Shown piece by piece: positions 6,954-16,373 of a stretch of 27,002 bases of DNA. The stretch spans positions 1 to 27,002 of the forward strand of contig CALCGT010000063.1 in the NCBI GenBank assembly GCA_937901125.1. The letters run 5' to 3'. The translations under genes and the position numbers were made by a program. Source of the DNA: an uncultured Clostridia bacterium (GTDB taxonomy: Bacteria > Bacillota > Clostridia > Lachnospirales > Anaerotignaceae). Position 1 is the stretch's first letter. Each line of letters opens with the position of its first letter. A model generated the notes under the pieces. It saw only the letters and a program-made list of their open reading frames with translations, searched no databases and was not told the origin of the DNA.

Positions 6954-9900
6954 ATGAAAGATACTTTGACAAAAAGAATGTTTGGAATAGGTCTTTCTGC
7001 AATGATGCTGTTATCATCGGTTTCAGTAGCATCTGCAGATAACTATGGTATTTCGACCTATGGCACAGTGTATCATGCCAATCAGAAATTCGATATTGCC
7101 AATACAAGCTGCAGAGAGGCGATTCTGAAATGCAACGGCAGTGCGGACTATGATAACTTTGCACCTGCGCAGGTAAGTTGGAAGAATCCGGTCAATGAAG
7201 CATTATATCAGGCATATTGTATCAATCCTGCATACCCTGGTTATGGTGATGTGGCGGATTATGGAATTGATATTGAACGTTTTGACAACAGTTGTATTGT
7301 AGATGCTGGTGGCTCCGGTGGCTCTGGGAAAACGGCAGGCTCCAAATCTTCTGCCGGCAATACGATTGCGGCATTTCTGGAAGGTGCAGTGAATTATGGC
7401 TATCCTTCTGTTTCCGCAGAAACATTGCTAGGTGGTACTGCTGCAGATTACGGTGTGAACCAGAACCAGTTGGAGTATGCGGCTTATCTGGCGACCAAGA
7501 TGGCAATCTGGTCTGGTATTCATAATAATTATGGCATCAATACATGGAGCGAGAATACCGGAGCAACGCAGTACCCCCATGCACTGAGAGTGAAAGTTTT
7601 GGCTGCGACAAAGGCAATTTACAATGCGGCGGGAAGTTATACACCTCATGACGGCCAGAGTACAGTATCGCTGACTGCAGGAACCCCAATGCTTTCCGGT
7701 AGCAATTATGAAACCACATTTACGATTGCCAATACAGACAATAATGTTGACGGCTCTGATATGTATGTTGAGACGGCAGCAGGCGGCACATTTATGGATG
7801 GCCTGATGATCTGTGACGAGGATGGAAAGGAATATCCAACAACTACAACTGCCGGCGGCAACGAGCGTTATATCCTGCCTGATGGCACAACAGAGTTCAA
7901 AGCAATCCTGCCTGATCCCGGTGATGCAGAAGCGACAGTAGAACTGAGACTGTACGCACAGCAGAAATCCAAGATTCTGCTTTATGGCAGAAGTACATCC
8001 GCAGGCGCACAGAACTATGTATTGGCGGGTAATTTTTATGATAACCCTACAGCATCTTTTGTGATCGGTGATACGGGTATTGTAGAAGACCCTGAAGAAC
8101 CCACAACACCTGATACAGGTACTGGCGAATTGACAGTCATCAAACTGGACGCAAGGGACAATACAACACCTCTGGCAGGCGTGACATTCGATTGCTATAA
8201 CGCCAAAGGACAGCTGATCGATACAGGTACAACAGACAGCAATGGCAAATGGATTCCCGAAATCTCCGGCTCTGGCACTTATACGATCATCGAAAGAGAT
8301 TCCGGCAACTCTTATCAGTTGACTGAACCTACTTCTATGGTTATTACAGTACAGGATGATAAAAAAGCAACAGCCACTTTCCGTGACTATCCCAGCCAGA
8401 CAGTGACTATGGAAAAAGAAGATGCAACCACAGGTAAACCTATCCCCGGCGTGGAATATGAAATCGTTCAGATTGACGGAGATGGTGCATGGAGAGCAAC
8501 AGGTAAAACTGACAGCAGCGGCAAGATTGCTTGGGAAGATGTGCCTGATGGCACTTACCTGGTGCGAGAAGTATCTACAGTAGAGGGATATATTCTGGAT
8601 AGTACACCTCAGCATGTAACGGTAAAAAATGGACAGGCCCCCAGCCTGAAATTCCTGAATAGTAAATTCCCCGGCCTGACGATCTTGAAGGTTGATAAGC
8701 AGACAGGTGAAGTGATTGAAGGAACAGCAACATTCATAGTAGAACAGATCAATGGTAGCTACAGCACATCTGTGAAAACAAAGAATGGCATTGCAGAACT
8801 GAAAAACCTTCCTGTAGGTTCCTATAAAATCACAGAAAAATCTGCCCCTGAAGGTTATGTTCTGGATACTGCACCCGGAACAATCTATCTGGGTGAAAAT
8901 GAAAGCAAACAGTACATTGCCTATAACCTGAAAGCACCTGTATTGACCATCGAAAAGGATGATGCCAAAACAGGTGATCCTATTCCTGGAACAAAGTATG
9001 AAGTGAAGAAATCCGATGGTACAAAGATCGGTGTCGTAGAAACAGGTGCAGACGGCAAGGTAACATTAGGTATGAAAGGCAGTGAACTGGGCTATCTGGA
9101 ACCTGACACTTATACGGTAACGGAAGTTTCTGTTCTTGAGCCTTATATGCTGGCGGAAAAACATCAGGATATTCAGCTGAAGGCAGGTGATCAGAAATCC
9201 CTGCTGTTTGAAAATATCAAATATCCAACATTGATCGTTCAGAAAACGGACGCAACAACAAATAAGGGTATCCCCAATACCACATATAAAATCGAGTATG
9301 AACAGGCGGACGGCGGTATTAAAACCGTTGGTACATATAAGACCGATGCAGATGGCCGTATCACACTGCCCTATGTGGAACCCGGCTGGTACATTATGAC
9401 AGAAACAATCCCTGCACAGGGCTACCAGAAACCCACAAATCCTGTCACAAGGGTTTATCTGGCTCCCGGCGATAATTCCTATACGATTGCTGATAACAAA
9501 GCGGACAATACAACAGCGGATACGGGGAATGCAGATGAATCTGCTGACAGCGAAGTGAAAATTACAAGCGGTGCAGATTATACAGTAGTTGGTGACATCG
9601 TAAACTATCCTCTGAACAGCATCGTCATCAAAAAGGCAGATGCCAATACGGGCGAAATGCTGGATGGTGCAACTTTTGAAGTAATCAAAGTGACAGGAGA
9701 AACAAGCGGTCAGAATGGCACAGTAGTATGCACTGTTACGACCGACCATTCCGGCGTAATTGTAATCACTGGTCTGGAGGCAGGTGCTTATGCTGTCCGT
9801 GAAGTTAAGGCCCCTGCGAATTATCTGATTGCAGAAACCAATCTGCAGACAGTGAATCTGAAAGCTGACGGTACCAGCGTGGTAGAAGTGATTTTCAGAA

Positions 9901-11840
9901 ATCTGCCTTACGGTTCCCTGCTGATTTCCAAGGTGGATGCAGAAAACAATAAACCACTGGCAGGTGCAGTTTTCAAAGTGACAGCCAGCGATGGCACTGT
10001 TGTAGGTAATGATAATGGCGAATTTACAACAGATAACAATGGTGAAATCCTCGTTCCTAATCTGGAACCCGGTAGTTATGTGGTGACAGAACTGAAAGCC
10101 CCTGCAGGGTATTCCAGAGATACAACACCCAAAACAGTAAAGATCGGCACAGACGGCGGTACTTACCGTCTGGAATTCACCAACAAAGCATTGTCCGGCA
10201 TTAAAATCATTAAAACTGATTCTGAAACAAATGCACCTCTGGAAGGTGTGGCATTTGCAATTAGCAAACTGAACGGTGAAAAAATTGGTACATACACAAC
10301 AGATAACGCAGGCATGATCTATGTCGGTAATCTGGAAGATGGCTGGTACACAGTAACGGAAACAAAAGGTCTGCAAGGATACCACTGGGATGAAGAACCC
10401 AGAACAGTAGAAGTGAAATCCGGCACACAGACCATTGTGGAAGTAGAAAATGAACCTTATTCCTGTCTGGTGATCGAAAAGACCAATAGCAGAAATGACA
10501 GACCCATCGAAGGCGTTGAGTTCCTCGTGACAAAACTGAACGGGGAGCAGATCGGTTACTATGAAACAGATGAAAGCGGTATGATCGTCATCGAAGGTCT
10601 GGAAGAAGGTACTTATCTGGTAAAAGAAACAGAAGCAGCAAAAGGCTACCTGCTGGACAGTGAAGCCAAGGAAGTACAGGTGAAAGATGGAAAACGCATC
10701 ACACTGAAAGTAGAAAACGATCCCCTGGCATCTATTCTGATCCATAAGGTCGATTCTGTGACTGGCGAGGGTATTTATGGCGTAACATTCATCCTGTATG
10801 ATTCTGACAATAACCCCATTGGTCAGTTTGTATCCGATGACGAAGGGTATGTGCATATCGAAAAAGAACTGGAAGCAGGCAAGTATAAATTGAGAGAAAT
10901 CGAACCAGCTGACGGTTATCTGGCAGATAATAAAGTGAGAACCATTACAGTCCAGAAAGGTAGAACAACAGAGATCGAATGGGAAAACACCCCTCAGATG
11001 GGACAGATTCAGATCACAAAGAAATCCTCTGATGATAACCCTTATAATGGTTTCCCTGCGGGAACAGTGCTGAAAGGTGCAGAATTTGAAATCTACGATA
11101 GATCTAACAATCTGGTAGATACAGTGGTAACAAATAAGAATGGCATTGCGATTTCCAAGACTCTGCCTTTGGGACGTTATATCATCCGTGAAACAAAAGC
11201 ACCTGATTTTTATGGAGCAAACACGCAGGACATCCAGACAGAAATCGAGTATGTAGGTCAGATTGTCAGACTGGAATTGTATAATTCCAGCCTGTACACC
11301 AATGTGGCAGTCAATAAAAAAGGCTATACACAGGTAGCACCCGGTCAGAGTATTCGCTATGAATTCACGGGTATTAAAAACAATTCTACGGTATCTCTGA
11401 ATAGTTTCTATTGGAGAGATACCCTGCCTGTAGAAGCGGTCAGACTGGACAAGATCATCACAGGTACATGGAACCAGCGACTTTCTTACAAGATCGTCTA
11501 TAAGACAAACTTGAATGATTATCGCACACTGGCGGATAATCTGGATACATCCAAGAATAACGTGATTCTGGCATCTCCTGCAGCACTGGGACTGCCTTCC
11601 AATGAATATATCACGGAAGTCATGTTTGTATTCGGTACAGTCAAGAGTGGATTTGCACAGGTGGAAACGCCTTATATCTATTGCAATGTGCTGCCCACAG
11701 TGACCCATGATCAGAGATTTACCAACAGCACAGATGTTGGTGGTCTGTATCAGGGACAGTGGATCATGTCTAATGACAGATGGGTAACAGTGGTATACGG
11801 CAAGCAGGAAGTACAGAAACTTCCTCGCACCGGATATTAA
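6954..11840 (+). CDS. Giant thioester/CnaB-repeat surface adhesin with terminal LPRTGY
   Basis: The 1,628-residue secreted protein has a signal peptide (residues 1 to about 28). A thioester-domain-like region follows, with Cys89 in AYCINP and a TKMAIW motif where the family usually has TQxAIW, so position 182 is Lys instead of the thioester Gln. From about residue 390 there are 11 tandem CnaB/SpaA-type domains of roughly 85-110 residues, each starting with a K.D-type strand and containing a TE/RE..GY segment; these normally form Lys-Asn isopeptide bonds that make a rigid, protease-resistant stalk. A C-terminal beta domain ends exactly in LPRTGY with no membrane helix or basic tail. GGAG at 6941-6944 supports the ATG. 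It sits between the sortase module and virD4 and probably promotes contact between mating cells or with host surfaces. The function is inferred. Confidence 0.9.
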   Translation: MKDTLTKRMFGIGLSAMMLLSSVSVASADNYGISTYGTVYHANQKFDIANTSCREAILKCNGSADYDNFAPAQVSWKNPVNEALYQAYCINPAYPGYGDVADYGIDIERFDNSCIVDAGGSGGSGKTAGSKSSAGNTIAAFLEGAVNYGYPSVSAETLLGGTAADYGVNQNQLEYAAYLATKMAIWSGIHNNYGINTWSENTGATQYPHALRVKVLAATKAIYNAAGSYTPHDGQSTVSLTAGTPMLSGSNYETTFTIANTDNNVDGSDMYVETAAGGTFMDGLMICDEDGKEYPTTTTAGGNERYILPDGTTEFKAILPDPGDAEATVELRLYAQQKSKILLYGRSTSAGAQNYVLAGNFYDNPTASFVIGDTGIVEDPEEPTTPDTGTGELTVIKLDARDNTTPLAGVTFDCYNAKGQLIDTGTTDSNGKWIPEISGSGTYTIIERDSGNSYQLTEPTSMVITVQDDKKATATFRDYPSQTVTMEKEDATTGKPIPGVEYEIVQIDGDGAWRATGKTDSSGKIAWEDVPDGTYLVREVSTVEGYILDSTPQHVTVKNGQAPSLKFLNSKFPGLTILKVDKQTGEVIEGTATFIVEQINGSYSTSVKTKNGIAELKNLPVGSYKITEKSAPEGYVLDTAPGTIYLGENESKQYIAYNLKAPVLTIEKDDAKTGDPIPGTKYEVKKSDGTKIGVVETGADGKVTLGMKGSELGYLEPDTYTVTEVSVLEPYMLAEKHQDIQLKAGDQKSLLFENIKYPTLIVQKTDATTNKGIPNTTYKIEYEQADGGIKTVGTYKTDADGRITLPYVEPGWYIMTETIPAQGYQKPTNPVTRVYLAPGDNSYTIADNKADNTTADTGNADESADSEVKITSGADYTVVGDIVNYPLNSIVIKKADANTGEMLDGATFEVIKVTGETSGQNGTVVCTVTTDHSGVIVITGLEAGAYAVREVKAPANYLIAETNLQTVNLKADGTSVVEVIFRNLPYGSLLISKVDAENNKPLAGAVFKVTASDGTVVGNDNGEFTTDNNGEILVPNLEPGSYVVTELKAPAGYSRDTTPKTVKIGTDGGTYRLEFTNKALSGIKIIKTDSETNAPLEGVAFAISKLNGEKIGTYTTDNAGMIYVGNLEDGWYTVTETKGLQGYHWDEEPRTVEVKSGTQTIVEVENEPYSCLVIEKTNSRNDRPIEGVEFLVTKLNGEQIGYYETDESGMIVIEGLEEGTYLVKETEAAKGYLLDSEAKEVQVKDGKRITLKVENDPLASILIHKVDSVTGEGIYGVTFILYDSDNNPIGQFVSDDEGYVHIEKELEAGKYKLREIEPADGYLADNKVRTITVQKGRTTEIEWENTPQMGQIQITKKSSDDNPYNGFPAGTVLKGAEFEIYDRSNNLVDTVVTNKNGIAISKTLPLGRYIIRETKAPDFYGANTQDIQTEIEYVGQIVRLELYNSSLYTNVAVNKKGYTQVAPGQSIRYEFTGIKNNSTVSLNSFYWRDTLPVEAVRLDKIITGTWNQRLSYKIVYKTNLNDYRTLADNLDTSKNNVILASPAALGLPSNEYITEVMFVFGTVKSGFAQVETPYIYCNVLPTVTHDQRFTNSTDVGGLYQGQWIMSNDRWVTVVYGKQEVQKLPRTGY

Positions 11841-11860
11841 GGTGAAAAGTCAAAAAACAG

Positions 11861-13612
11861 ATGAGTAGAAGGGAGACCGCCATTTTATTGGCGGTTTTCT
11901 CTTTGCCAGTGATCTGGTTGGGAATCCTTTTTGGACGATGCTGCGGTGAAGGTGTGAATTTGCCGCAGTTCATCAATAATTTAGCGGCAGTCATGGAAAC
12001 GCCGTATCACATCGAATTTACCCTTTATACAGGAAAATGTATTCTGATTTGCCTTTGCTGTTATGGCTTAGGTATTTCCTATTACTTTGTATCAAAGGCC
12101 AATAAAAGGATAGGTGAAGAATATGGCTCTGCCAGATGGGGCAGCGTTTCGGAGATTAATCGAAAATATAAAAACAGAAAAGAACCGGGACAGAATGCGA
12201 TCCTAACACAAAACATTCAAATTGGTCTGGACGGCAGGAAGCATAAAAGGAACCTGAACATCCTTGTGGTTGGTGGTTCCGGTGCAGGTAAAACGAGATA
12301 CTTTGTAAAGCCGAACATTATGCAGTGTAACTGTTCCTACATCATCGCTGATCCAAAGGGGGAATTGCTCCGAGCAACAGGCGGTATGTTGGAAAAACAG
12401 GGTTATGAAGTGAAGGTGCTTAATCTGGTGGATATGGTCCGATCTGACTGTTATAACCCTTTGGCTTATGTCAAAACGGATACCGACGCTTTGCGTCTGG
12501 TGACGAATTTGGTGAAGAATACAACGCCAAAAACAGCAGGCAATACAGACCCCTTCTGGGATAAATCCGAAACAGCTCTGCTGCAGGCGTTTATCCTGTA
12601 TCTGGTACATGAAGCGCCGATTGAGGAGCAGAATTTTGAGATGGTCATGTATATGATCGAGAATGCCGCAGCGAGTGAAAATGATGAGGAATATAAAAGC
12701 CCCATGGATGTCATGTTTGAAACCTTGGAGGAAAAAGACCCGAACCATATTGCTTTGAAGCAGTACAGAGTTTTCAAACAGGCAGCTGGGAAAACGGCGA
12801 AGTCTATCCTGGTCAGTGTGGCGGTGCGTCTGGCATCTTTCAATCTGTCGGAACTGGCATCCTTTACACAGAAGGACGAAATGGAACTGCATCTGCTGGG
12901 AAAACGAAAACAGGCGATTTTTGCTGTGATCCCTGATAATGACAGTAGTTTCAATTATTTGGTAGGGATGCTTTATACACAGGCGTTTCAGGAACTTTAC
13001 TATGATGCCGACCATAGACCAGGTGGTAGGCTAAAAATCCCTGTAAGGGTTCTGATGGATGAATGGGCGAATGTGGCATTGCCCGATGATTTTGAAAAGA
13101 TTCTGGCAACTTGTCGAAGCAGGGATATTTCCATCAATATCATCGTGCAGAATATTTCTCAGATCAAAGCCATGTATAAGGATAGCTGGGAAAGCATCAT
13201 CGGCAACTGCGATCATTTTTTGTATCTGGGTGGGAATGAACAGAGTACCCATAAATACATTTCGGAACTGCTTGGGAAAGCAACCATTGATACAAAAACC
13301 AGAGGTATCACCAAAGGACGGAGTGGTTCTTCCAGTGCAAATTATCAGAACACAGGCAGAGAACTTCTGATGCCAGACGAGGTGCGTATGCTGGATAATG
13401 ACTACGCATTGTTGTTTATCAGAGGGGAAAGAGCTGTATCTGATAAAAAATATGATCTGATGAAACATCCTAATATTAAACTTACGGAAGACGGCGGAGC
13501 AGAAAGTTATTATAGACCATTGAAGAATTTGGATAAACAGCCTATTTATGATTTCTCTGCGGAAGATCTGCAGATTGAGTTTGATATGACTGGTATTGAG
13601 ATTCTGGAATGA
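11861..13612 (+). CDS. virD4: VirD4/TraG-like type IV coupling protein
   Basis: This membrane ATPase links the relaxosome to the secretion channel. It has two N-terminal membrane segments (about residues 8-25 and 50-75), a Walker A motif GGSGAGKT at 138-145, an IADPKGELL segment, and a Walker B-type VRVLMDEWANV followed by ILATCRSRDISINIIVQNISQ, all hallmarks of VirD4/TraG proteins. At 583 residues it is a normal length. It starts 20 bp after the adhesin stop. The ribosome-binding site is weak (AAGGTG lies about 16 nt upstream), so expression may depend on upstream translation. It presumably cooperates with the PcfB-like protein. Confidence 0.93.
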   Translation: MSRRETAILLAVFSLPVIWLGILFGRCCGEGVNLPQFINNLAAVMETPYHIEFTLYTGKCILICLCCYGLGISYYFVSKANKRIGEEYGSARWGSVSEINRKYKNRKEPGQNAILTQNIQIGLDGRKHKRNLNILVVGGSGAGKTRYFVKPNIMQCNCSYIIADPKGELLRATGGMLEKQGYEVKVLNLVDMVRSDCYNPLAYVKTDTDALRLVTNLVKNTTPKTAGNTDPFWDKSETALLQAFILYLVHEAPIEEQNFEMVMYMIENAAASENDEEYKSPMDVMFETLEEKDPNHIALKQYRVFKQAAGKTAKSILVSVAVRLASFNLSELASFTQKDEMELHLLGKRKQAIFAVIPDNDSSFNYLVGMLYTQAFQELYYDADHRPGGRLKIPVRVLMDEWANVALPDDFEKILATCRSRDISINIIVQNISQIKAMYKDSWESIIGNCDHFLYLGGNEQSTHKYISELLGKATIDTKTRGITKGRSGSSSANYQNTGRELLMPDEVRMLDNDYALLFIRGERAVSDKKYDLMKHPNIKLTEDGGAESYYRPLKNLDKQPIYDFSAEDLQIEFDMTGIEILE

Positions 13613-13646
13613 CAATGGTATAATCAACTTCAGAGGAGGGATAGCC

Positions 13647-13799
13647 ATGACTGAAAAAGAGAAAAACATGAACGAAGAGACATTGGATACTCAGACGGAG
13701 TTGAACATTGCAGTGGCAGAATTAAATATCCTGAACCAGACAGATACAGAAGAATTGGAAGAAGCCCTTGAGGAACTAAAAAAGAAATATGGAGTTTGA
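13647..13799 (+). CDS. Small acidic protein, unknown function
   Basis: The 50-residue product is acidic, lacks membrane segments, and ends in a predicted helix rich in Glu and Leu (TEELEEALEELKKKYGV) that could form a coiled coil. GAGGAGGG at 13633-13640 lies 6 nt before ATG 13647; an in-frame upstream ATG at 13596 falls inside virD4 and is rejected. It lies between virD4 and maff2, where conjugation operons of this type often carry a tiny unknown ORF. I recognise no family. Confidence 0.65.
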   Translation: MTEKEKNMNEETLDTQTELNIAVAELNILNQTDTEELEEALEELKKKYGV

Positions 13800-13802
13800 A
13801 TG

Positions 13803-13839
13803 AAACAGCTTATTGAAAAATAGGCTGTTTTTATTTTTT
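13803..13839 (+). terminator. Terminator-like hairpin upstream of maff2
   Basis: A 12-bp stem with one G-T pair (13803-13814 with 13819-13830), a GAAA loop and a long T-rich tail to 13839. The maff2 ribosome-binding site AGGAGG begins at 13845, so transcripts of maff2 must read through this hairpin or start after it. Confidence 0.8.
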
Positions 13840-13855
13840 GAAATAGGAGGTAAGT

Positions 13856-14143
13856 ATGAAACGGAAATACTTGTTTTGGAGTAGTTGCATTGTATATTCA
13901 CTGATGTTCCCAATGGTAGTATTTGCAGAAACAATAGACCCACTGGCAACGATAAATAATCTTTCAACCTTTGTATTTGCAGCAATTAAAGCCATTGGTG
14001 TGATTATCCTTGGCTGGGGTGTCGTGCAGATCGGTCTGAGTTTACAGAGTCATGATGCCAGCCAGAGAAGTAATGGTTTTTTGACATTTTTCGGTGGCTT
14101 GGTGATTGCTTTTGCAAAAGAGATCCTTGATTTAATTTTATAA
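13856..14143 (+). CDS. Maff2-family small membrane protein (VirB2-like position)
   Basis: The 95-residue protein has a signal-like N-terminus ending VFAET and two hydrophobic segments (about residues 38-62 and 75-95) joined by a short polar loop (SLQSHDASQRSNG). This matches Maff2 proteins found in Firmicute conjugative elements beside VirB6/TrbL genes. Size and topology resemble VirB2-type pilin subunits, though that function is inference. AGGAGG at 13845-13850 supports ATG 13856. It is separated from virB6 by the inserted DUF4143 gene. Confidence 0.8.
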   Translation: MKRKYLFWSSCIVYSLMFPMVVFAETIDPLATINNLSTFVFAAIKAIGVIILGWGVVQIGLSLQSHDASQRSNGFLTFFGGLVIAFAKEILDLIL

Positions 14144-14173
14144 TTAAAGTCGAAAAAATGTATAGTGAATGAA

Positions 14174-14200
14174 AGTTTTGCGGTTATAAACCGCAAAACT
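14174..14200. terminator. Perfect hairpin downstream of maff2
   Basis: A 12-bp perfect inverted repeat (14174-14185 with 14189-14200) with a 3-nt loop lies 30 nt after maff2. The T-run behind it is poor on the plus strand. It probably ends or slows the maff2 transcript and separates it from the promoter of the next gene. Confidence 0.6.
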
Positions 14201-14202
14201 TA

Positions 14203-14231
14203 TTGATTATTCTGTGCGATTGCGGTAATAT
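14203..14231 (+). promoter_or_regulatory. Sigma-70-type promoter of the AAA+/DUF4143 gene
   Basis: TTGATT (14203-14208) and TAATAT (14226-14231) are separated by exactly 17 bp, close to the housekeeping consensus. It lies just after the hairpin and about 20 bp before the ATG at 14252, implying a short leader containing AGAGGTG. Confidence 0.65.
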
Positions 14232-14251
14232 ACATATAGAGGTGATGCGAA

Positions 14252-15463
14252 ATGATTTATAGACCTTTATATGTAGATAAGATTATGGCATATACAGATA
14301 CACCTTTTGTAAAAATTCTTACAGGTGTTCGTCGTTGCGGCAAATCTACCATTCTAAAAATGATTATGGAAAAACTGCAGAAGGAAAGGAATATTCCTGA
14401 AGATCAGATCGTGAGTTATCGTTTTGATTCCATGGAATATGAAGATATGACTGCGAAAGAAATGTATGCAGAATTGAAAGGACGTTTATATCAGGGTAAA
14501 AAAACATACTTTTTTCTGGATGAAATGCAGGAAATTAAAGGTTGGGAAAAGGTAGTAAACTCCTTAGCATCAGATTTTGATGTGGACCTGTATGTAACAG
14601 GTTCCAACTCTCGCATGATGTCTTCAGAAATATCGACTTACTTAACGGGAAGATATGTGGCATTCCATATTTATACATTATCTTTTTCAGAGTATCTGAC
14701 ATTCAAAAGTCAGTATACTTCTCTGGAGGATCACAAGTCAGAACTGGCAAATTATATTCGCTTAGGTGGTTTTCCGGCAACACATTTGCAGGCATATAGC
14801 CAGGATGAAGTATATACGATTGTAAGGGATATTTACAATTCTACGATTTTTTCTGATATTGTGAAACGCAATCAGATTCGTAAGATTGACCAGTTGGAAC
14901 GAGTAGTGAAATATACTTTTAATAATGTCGGGAATACATTTTCTGCAAAATCTATTTCTGATTATTTGAAAGCAGAACGCCGTGCGTTAGATAATGAAAC
15001 GGTGTATAACTATCTGGAAAAACTGGAAAAGGCTTATTTATTGCACCGTTGTTCCCGTTATGATCTGCAGGGTAAAGAAATATTAAAAACACAGGAAAAA
15101 TTCTATTTGGCAGATACTTCTTTGAGATATAGCGTATTAGGTTATAACCCTGATACTGTTGCAGCCGCATTAGAAAATGTTGTATATCTGGAACTGTGCC
15201 GTAGGGGATATAAGGTCCACATTGGTAAGATTGGAGATGCAGAGATAGACTTTGTTGCAGAACGATTGAATGATAAGATTTATGTACAGGTAACACAGCG
15301 GATTGCATCCGAAAAAACGGAAAAACGTGAATATGATCGCTTGTTGGAAATTCGGGATAATTATCCAAAGTATGTTTTAAGAACAGACGAATTTGCAAGT
15401 GGTAATTATGAAGGGATTAAAACGATGCATGTTGCGGATTTTCTATTAAGTGAAGATTTCTAA
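14252..15463 (+). CDS. AAA+ ATPase with DUF4143 domain (cargo gene)
   Basis: The 403-residue protein has a Walker A motif in TGVRRCGKST near residue 30, a Walker B-type TYFFLDEMQEI near residue 90, and a sensor-like LYVTGSNS. The C-terminal half is a DUF4143 domain with AEIDFVAERLNDKIYVQVTQR, which resembles a restriction-endonuclease-like fold with an atypical Gln-Val-Thr in place of the usual acidic-X-Lys. Such AAA_14/DUF4143 proteins are widespread solitary genes of poorly known function. It has its own promoter and is followed by a terminator, breaking the maff2-virB6 order. It is therefore likely a cargo insertion rather than part of the channel. Confidence 0.88.
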   Translation: MIYRPLYVDKIMAYTDTPFVKILTGVRRCGKSTILKMIMEKLQKERNIPEDQIVSYRFDSMEYEDMTAKEMYAELKGRLYQGKKTYFFLDEMQEIKGWEKVVNSLASDFDVDLYVTGSNSRMMSSEISTYLTGRYVAFHIYTLSFSEYLTFKSQYTSLEDHKSELANYIRLGGFPATHLQAYSQDEVYTIVRDIYNSTIFSDIVKRNQIRKIDQLERVVKYTFNNVGNTFSAKSISDYLKAERRALDNETVYNYLEKLEKAYLLHRCSRYDLQGKEILKTQEKFYLADTSLRYSVLGYNPDTVAAALENVVYLELCRRGYKVHIGKIGDAEIDFVAERLNDKIYVQVTQRIASEKTEKREYDRLLEIRDNYPKYVLRTDEFASGNYEGIKTMHVADFLLSEDF

Positions 15464-15474
15464 AAGATGTAATG

Positions 15475-15504
15475 AAAAGGCATTTCTTATGAAATGTCTT
15501 TTTT
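15475..15504 (+). terminator. Terminator between DUF4143 gene and virB6
   Basis: A 12-bp stem with one G-T pair (15475-15486 with 15491-15502), a TTAT loop and T-run. The virB6 ribosome-binding site GGGGAGG starts at 15510. An ATG inside the stem (15494) is not the virB6 start. Confidence 0.82.
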
Positions 15505-15523
15505 ATTATGGGGAGGTGGCGGT

Positions 15524-16363
15524 TTGAATGAAAACTGGATTGTAGAAAGTTTGAAATGGACATTTGAATTATGGAATGAAAAACAGGCAGAAATATGGGA
15601 ACTGATTAGCCTTACTCCACAGAAGTTCAAGGGTGGCGATATATGGTCATTGGCATTGACAATCAATGATGCATTACAGGCCATTGGATATGGACTGCTA
15701 GTTTTGTTTTTTGCCATCAGTATTTGCAAAAGTACTATCAATTTCAGGGATTTTCGCAGACCAGAACAAGGTCTGCGTTTTTTTATACGATTTGTACTGG
15801 CAAAAACAGCAGTAACTTATGGTATTGAGTTGATGAATACTGTTTTCAATATCTGTGGCGGTATCGTATCTTCTATTGCATCGAAGATGGGAGATATGAC
15901 CAGTGCGGTATCTTTACCAGAGGAACTGGAAACAGTGATCAATGAAGTTGGTTTTCTGGCGAGTATTCCCTTGTGGCTTATCACAATCATTGGATGTCTG
16001 GTTATTATCGTACTGTCCTTTGTGATGATTTTGACGGTATATTCGAGATTTTTCAAACTCTATATGTATACCTCATTTGCACCCATTCCCTTGTCTTCCT
16101 TTGCAGGAGAAACCACGTCTTTTATGGGGAATGCCTTTATCAAAAGTTACACAGGGGTATGCCTGGAAGGGGCTGTAATTGTCCTTGCCTGTATCATATT
16201 TTCTGCATTTGTATCCGATGGAAATGTTAGTCTGGCAAGCCCTGACAGTACAGCGGTGGTGCAGGTGCTATCTTATCTGGCTGAAACCATTTTCAATATG
16301 CTTGTCTTGGTAGGACTGGTGAAAGGTGCAGACCGTATCGTAAAAGAAATGTTGGCATTGTAG
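15524..16363 (+). CDS. virB6: VirB6/TrbL-like polytopic channel protein
   Basis: The protein (about 279 residues) has an N-terminal soluble or amphipathic region and at least five hydrophobic segments (for example LQAIGYGLLVLFFAISIC, a long stretch LWLITIIGCLVIIVLSFVMILTVY, and a C-terminal IFNMLVLVGLVKG). That layout is typical of TrbL/VirB6 proteins that form the inner part of a type IV secretion channel. GGGGAGG (15510-15516) lies 7 nt before a TTG at 15524, which I take as start; the ATG at 15494 lies in the terminator hairpin. The stop is followed after 10 bp by prgI, with its GGAGGTGG in between. Confidence 0.85.
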   Translation: MNENWIVESLKWTFELWNEKQAEIWELISLTPQKFKGGDIWSLALTINDALQAIGYGLLVLFFAISICKSTINFRDFRRPEQGLRFFIRFVLAKTAVTYGIELMNTVFNICGGIVSSIASKMGDMTSAVSLPEELETVINEVGFLASIPLWLITIIGCLVIIVLSFVMILTVYSRFFKLYMYTSFAPIPLSSFAGETTSFMGNAFIKSYTGVCLEGAVIVLACIIFSAFVSDGNVSLASPDSTAVVQVLSYLAETIFNMLVLVGLVKGADRIVKEMLAL

Positions 16364-16373
16364 GAGGTGGCGT

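Noticed and set aside
7428..8615. 395-codon antisense frame opposite the adhesin N-terminal half
   Set aside because: Same reason as the longer antisense frame: a compositional shadow with no ribosome-binding site and no recognisable domain.
9066..11708. Very long antisense open frame (880 codons) opposite the adhesin repeats
   Set aside because: It mirrors the repetitive codon pattern of the CnaB repeats, is full of Cys, Phe, Ile and His without domains, and has no start signal. The plus-strand frame carries the signal peptide and repeats.
12203..13015. 270-codon antisense frame opposite virD4
   Set aside because: Shadow of the well-supported VirD4 ATPase frame; no start signal or domain.
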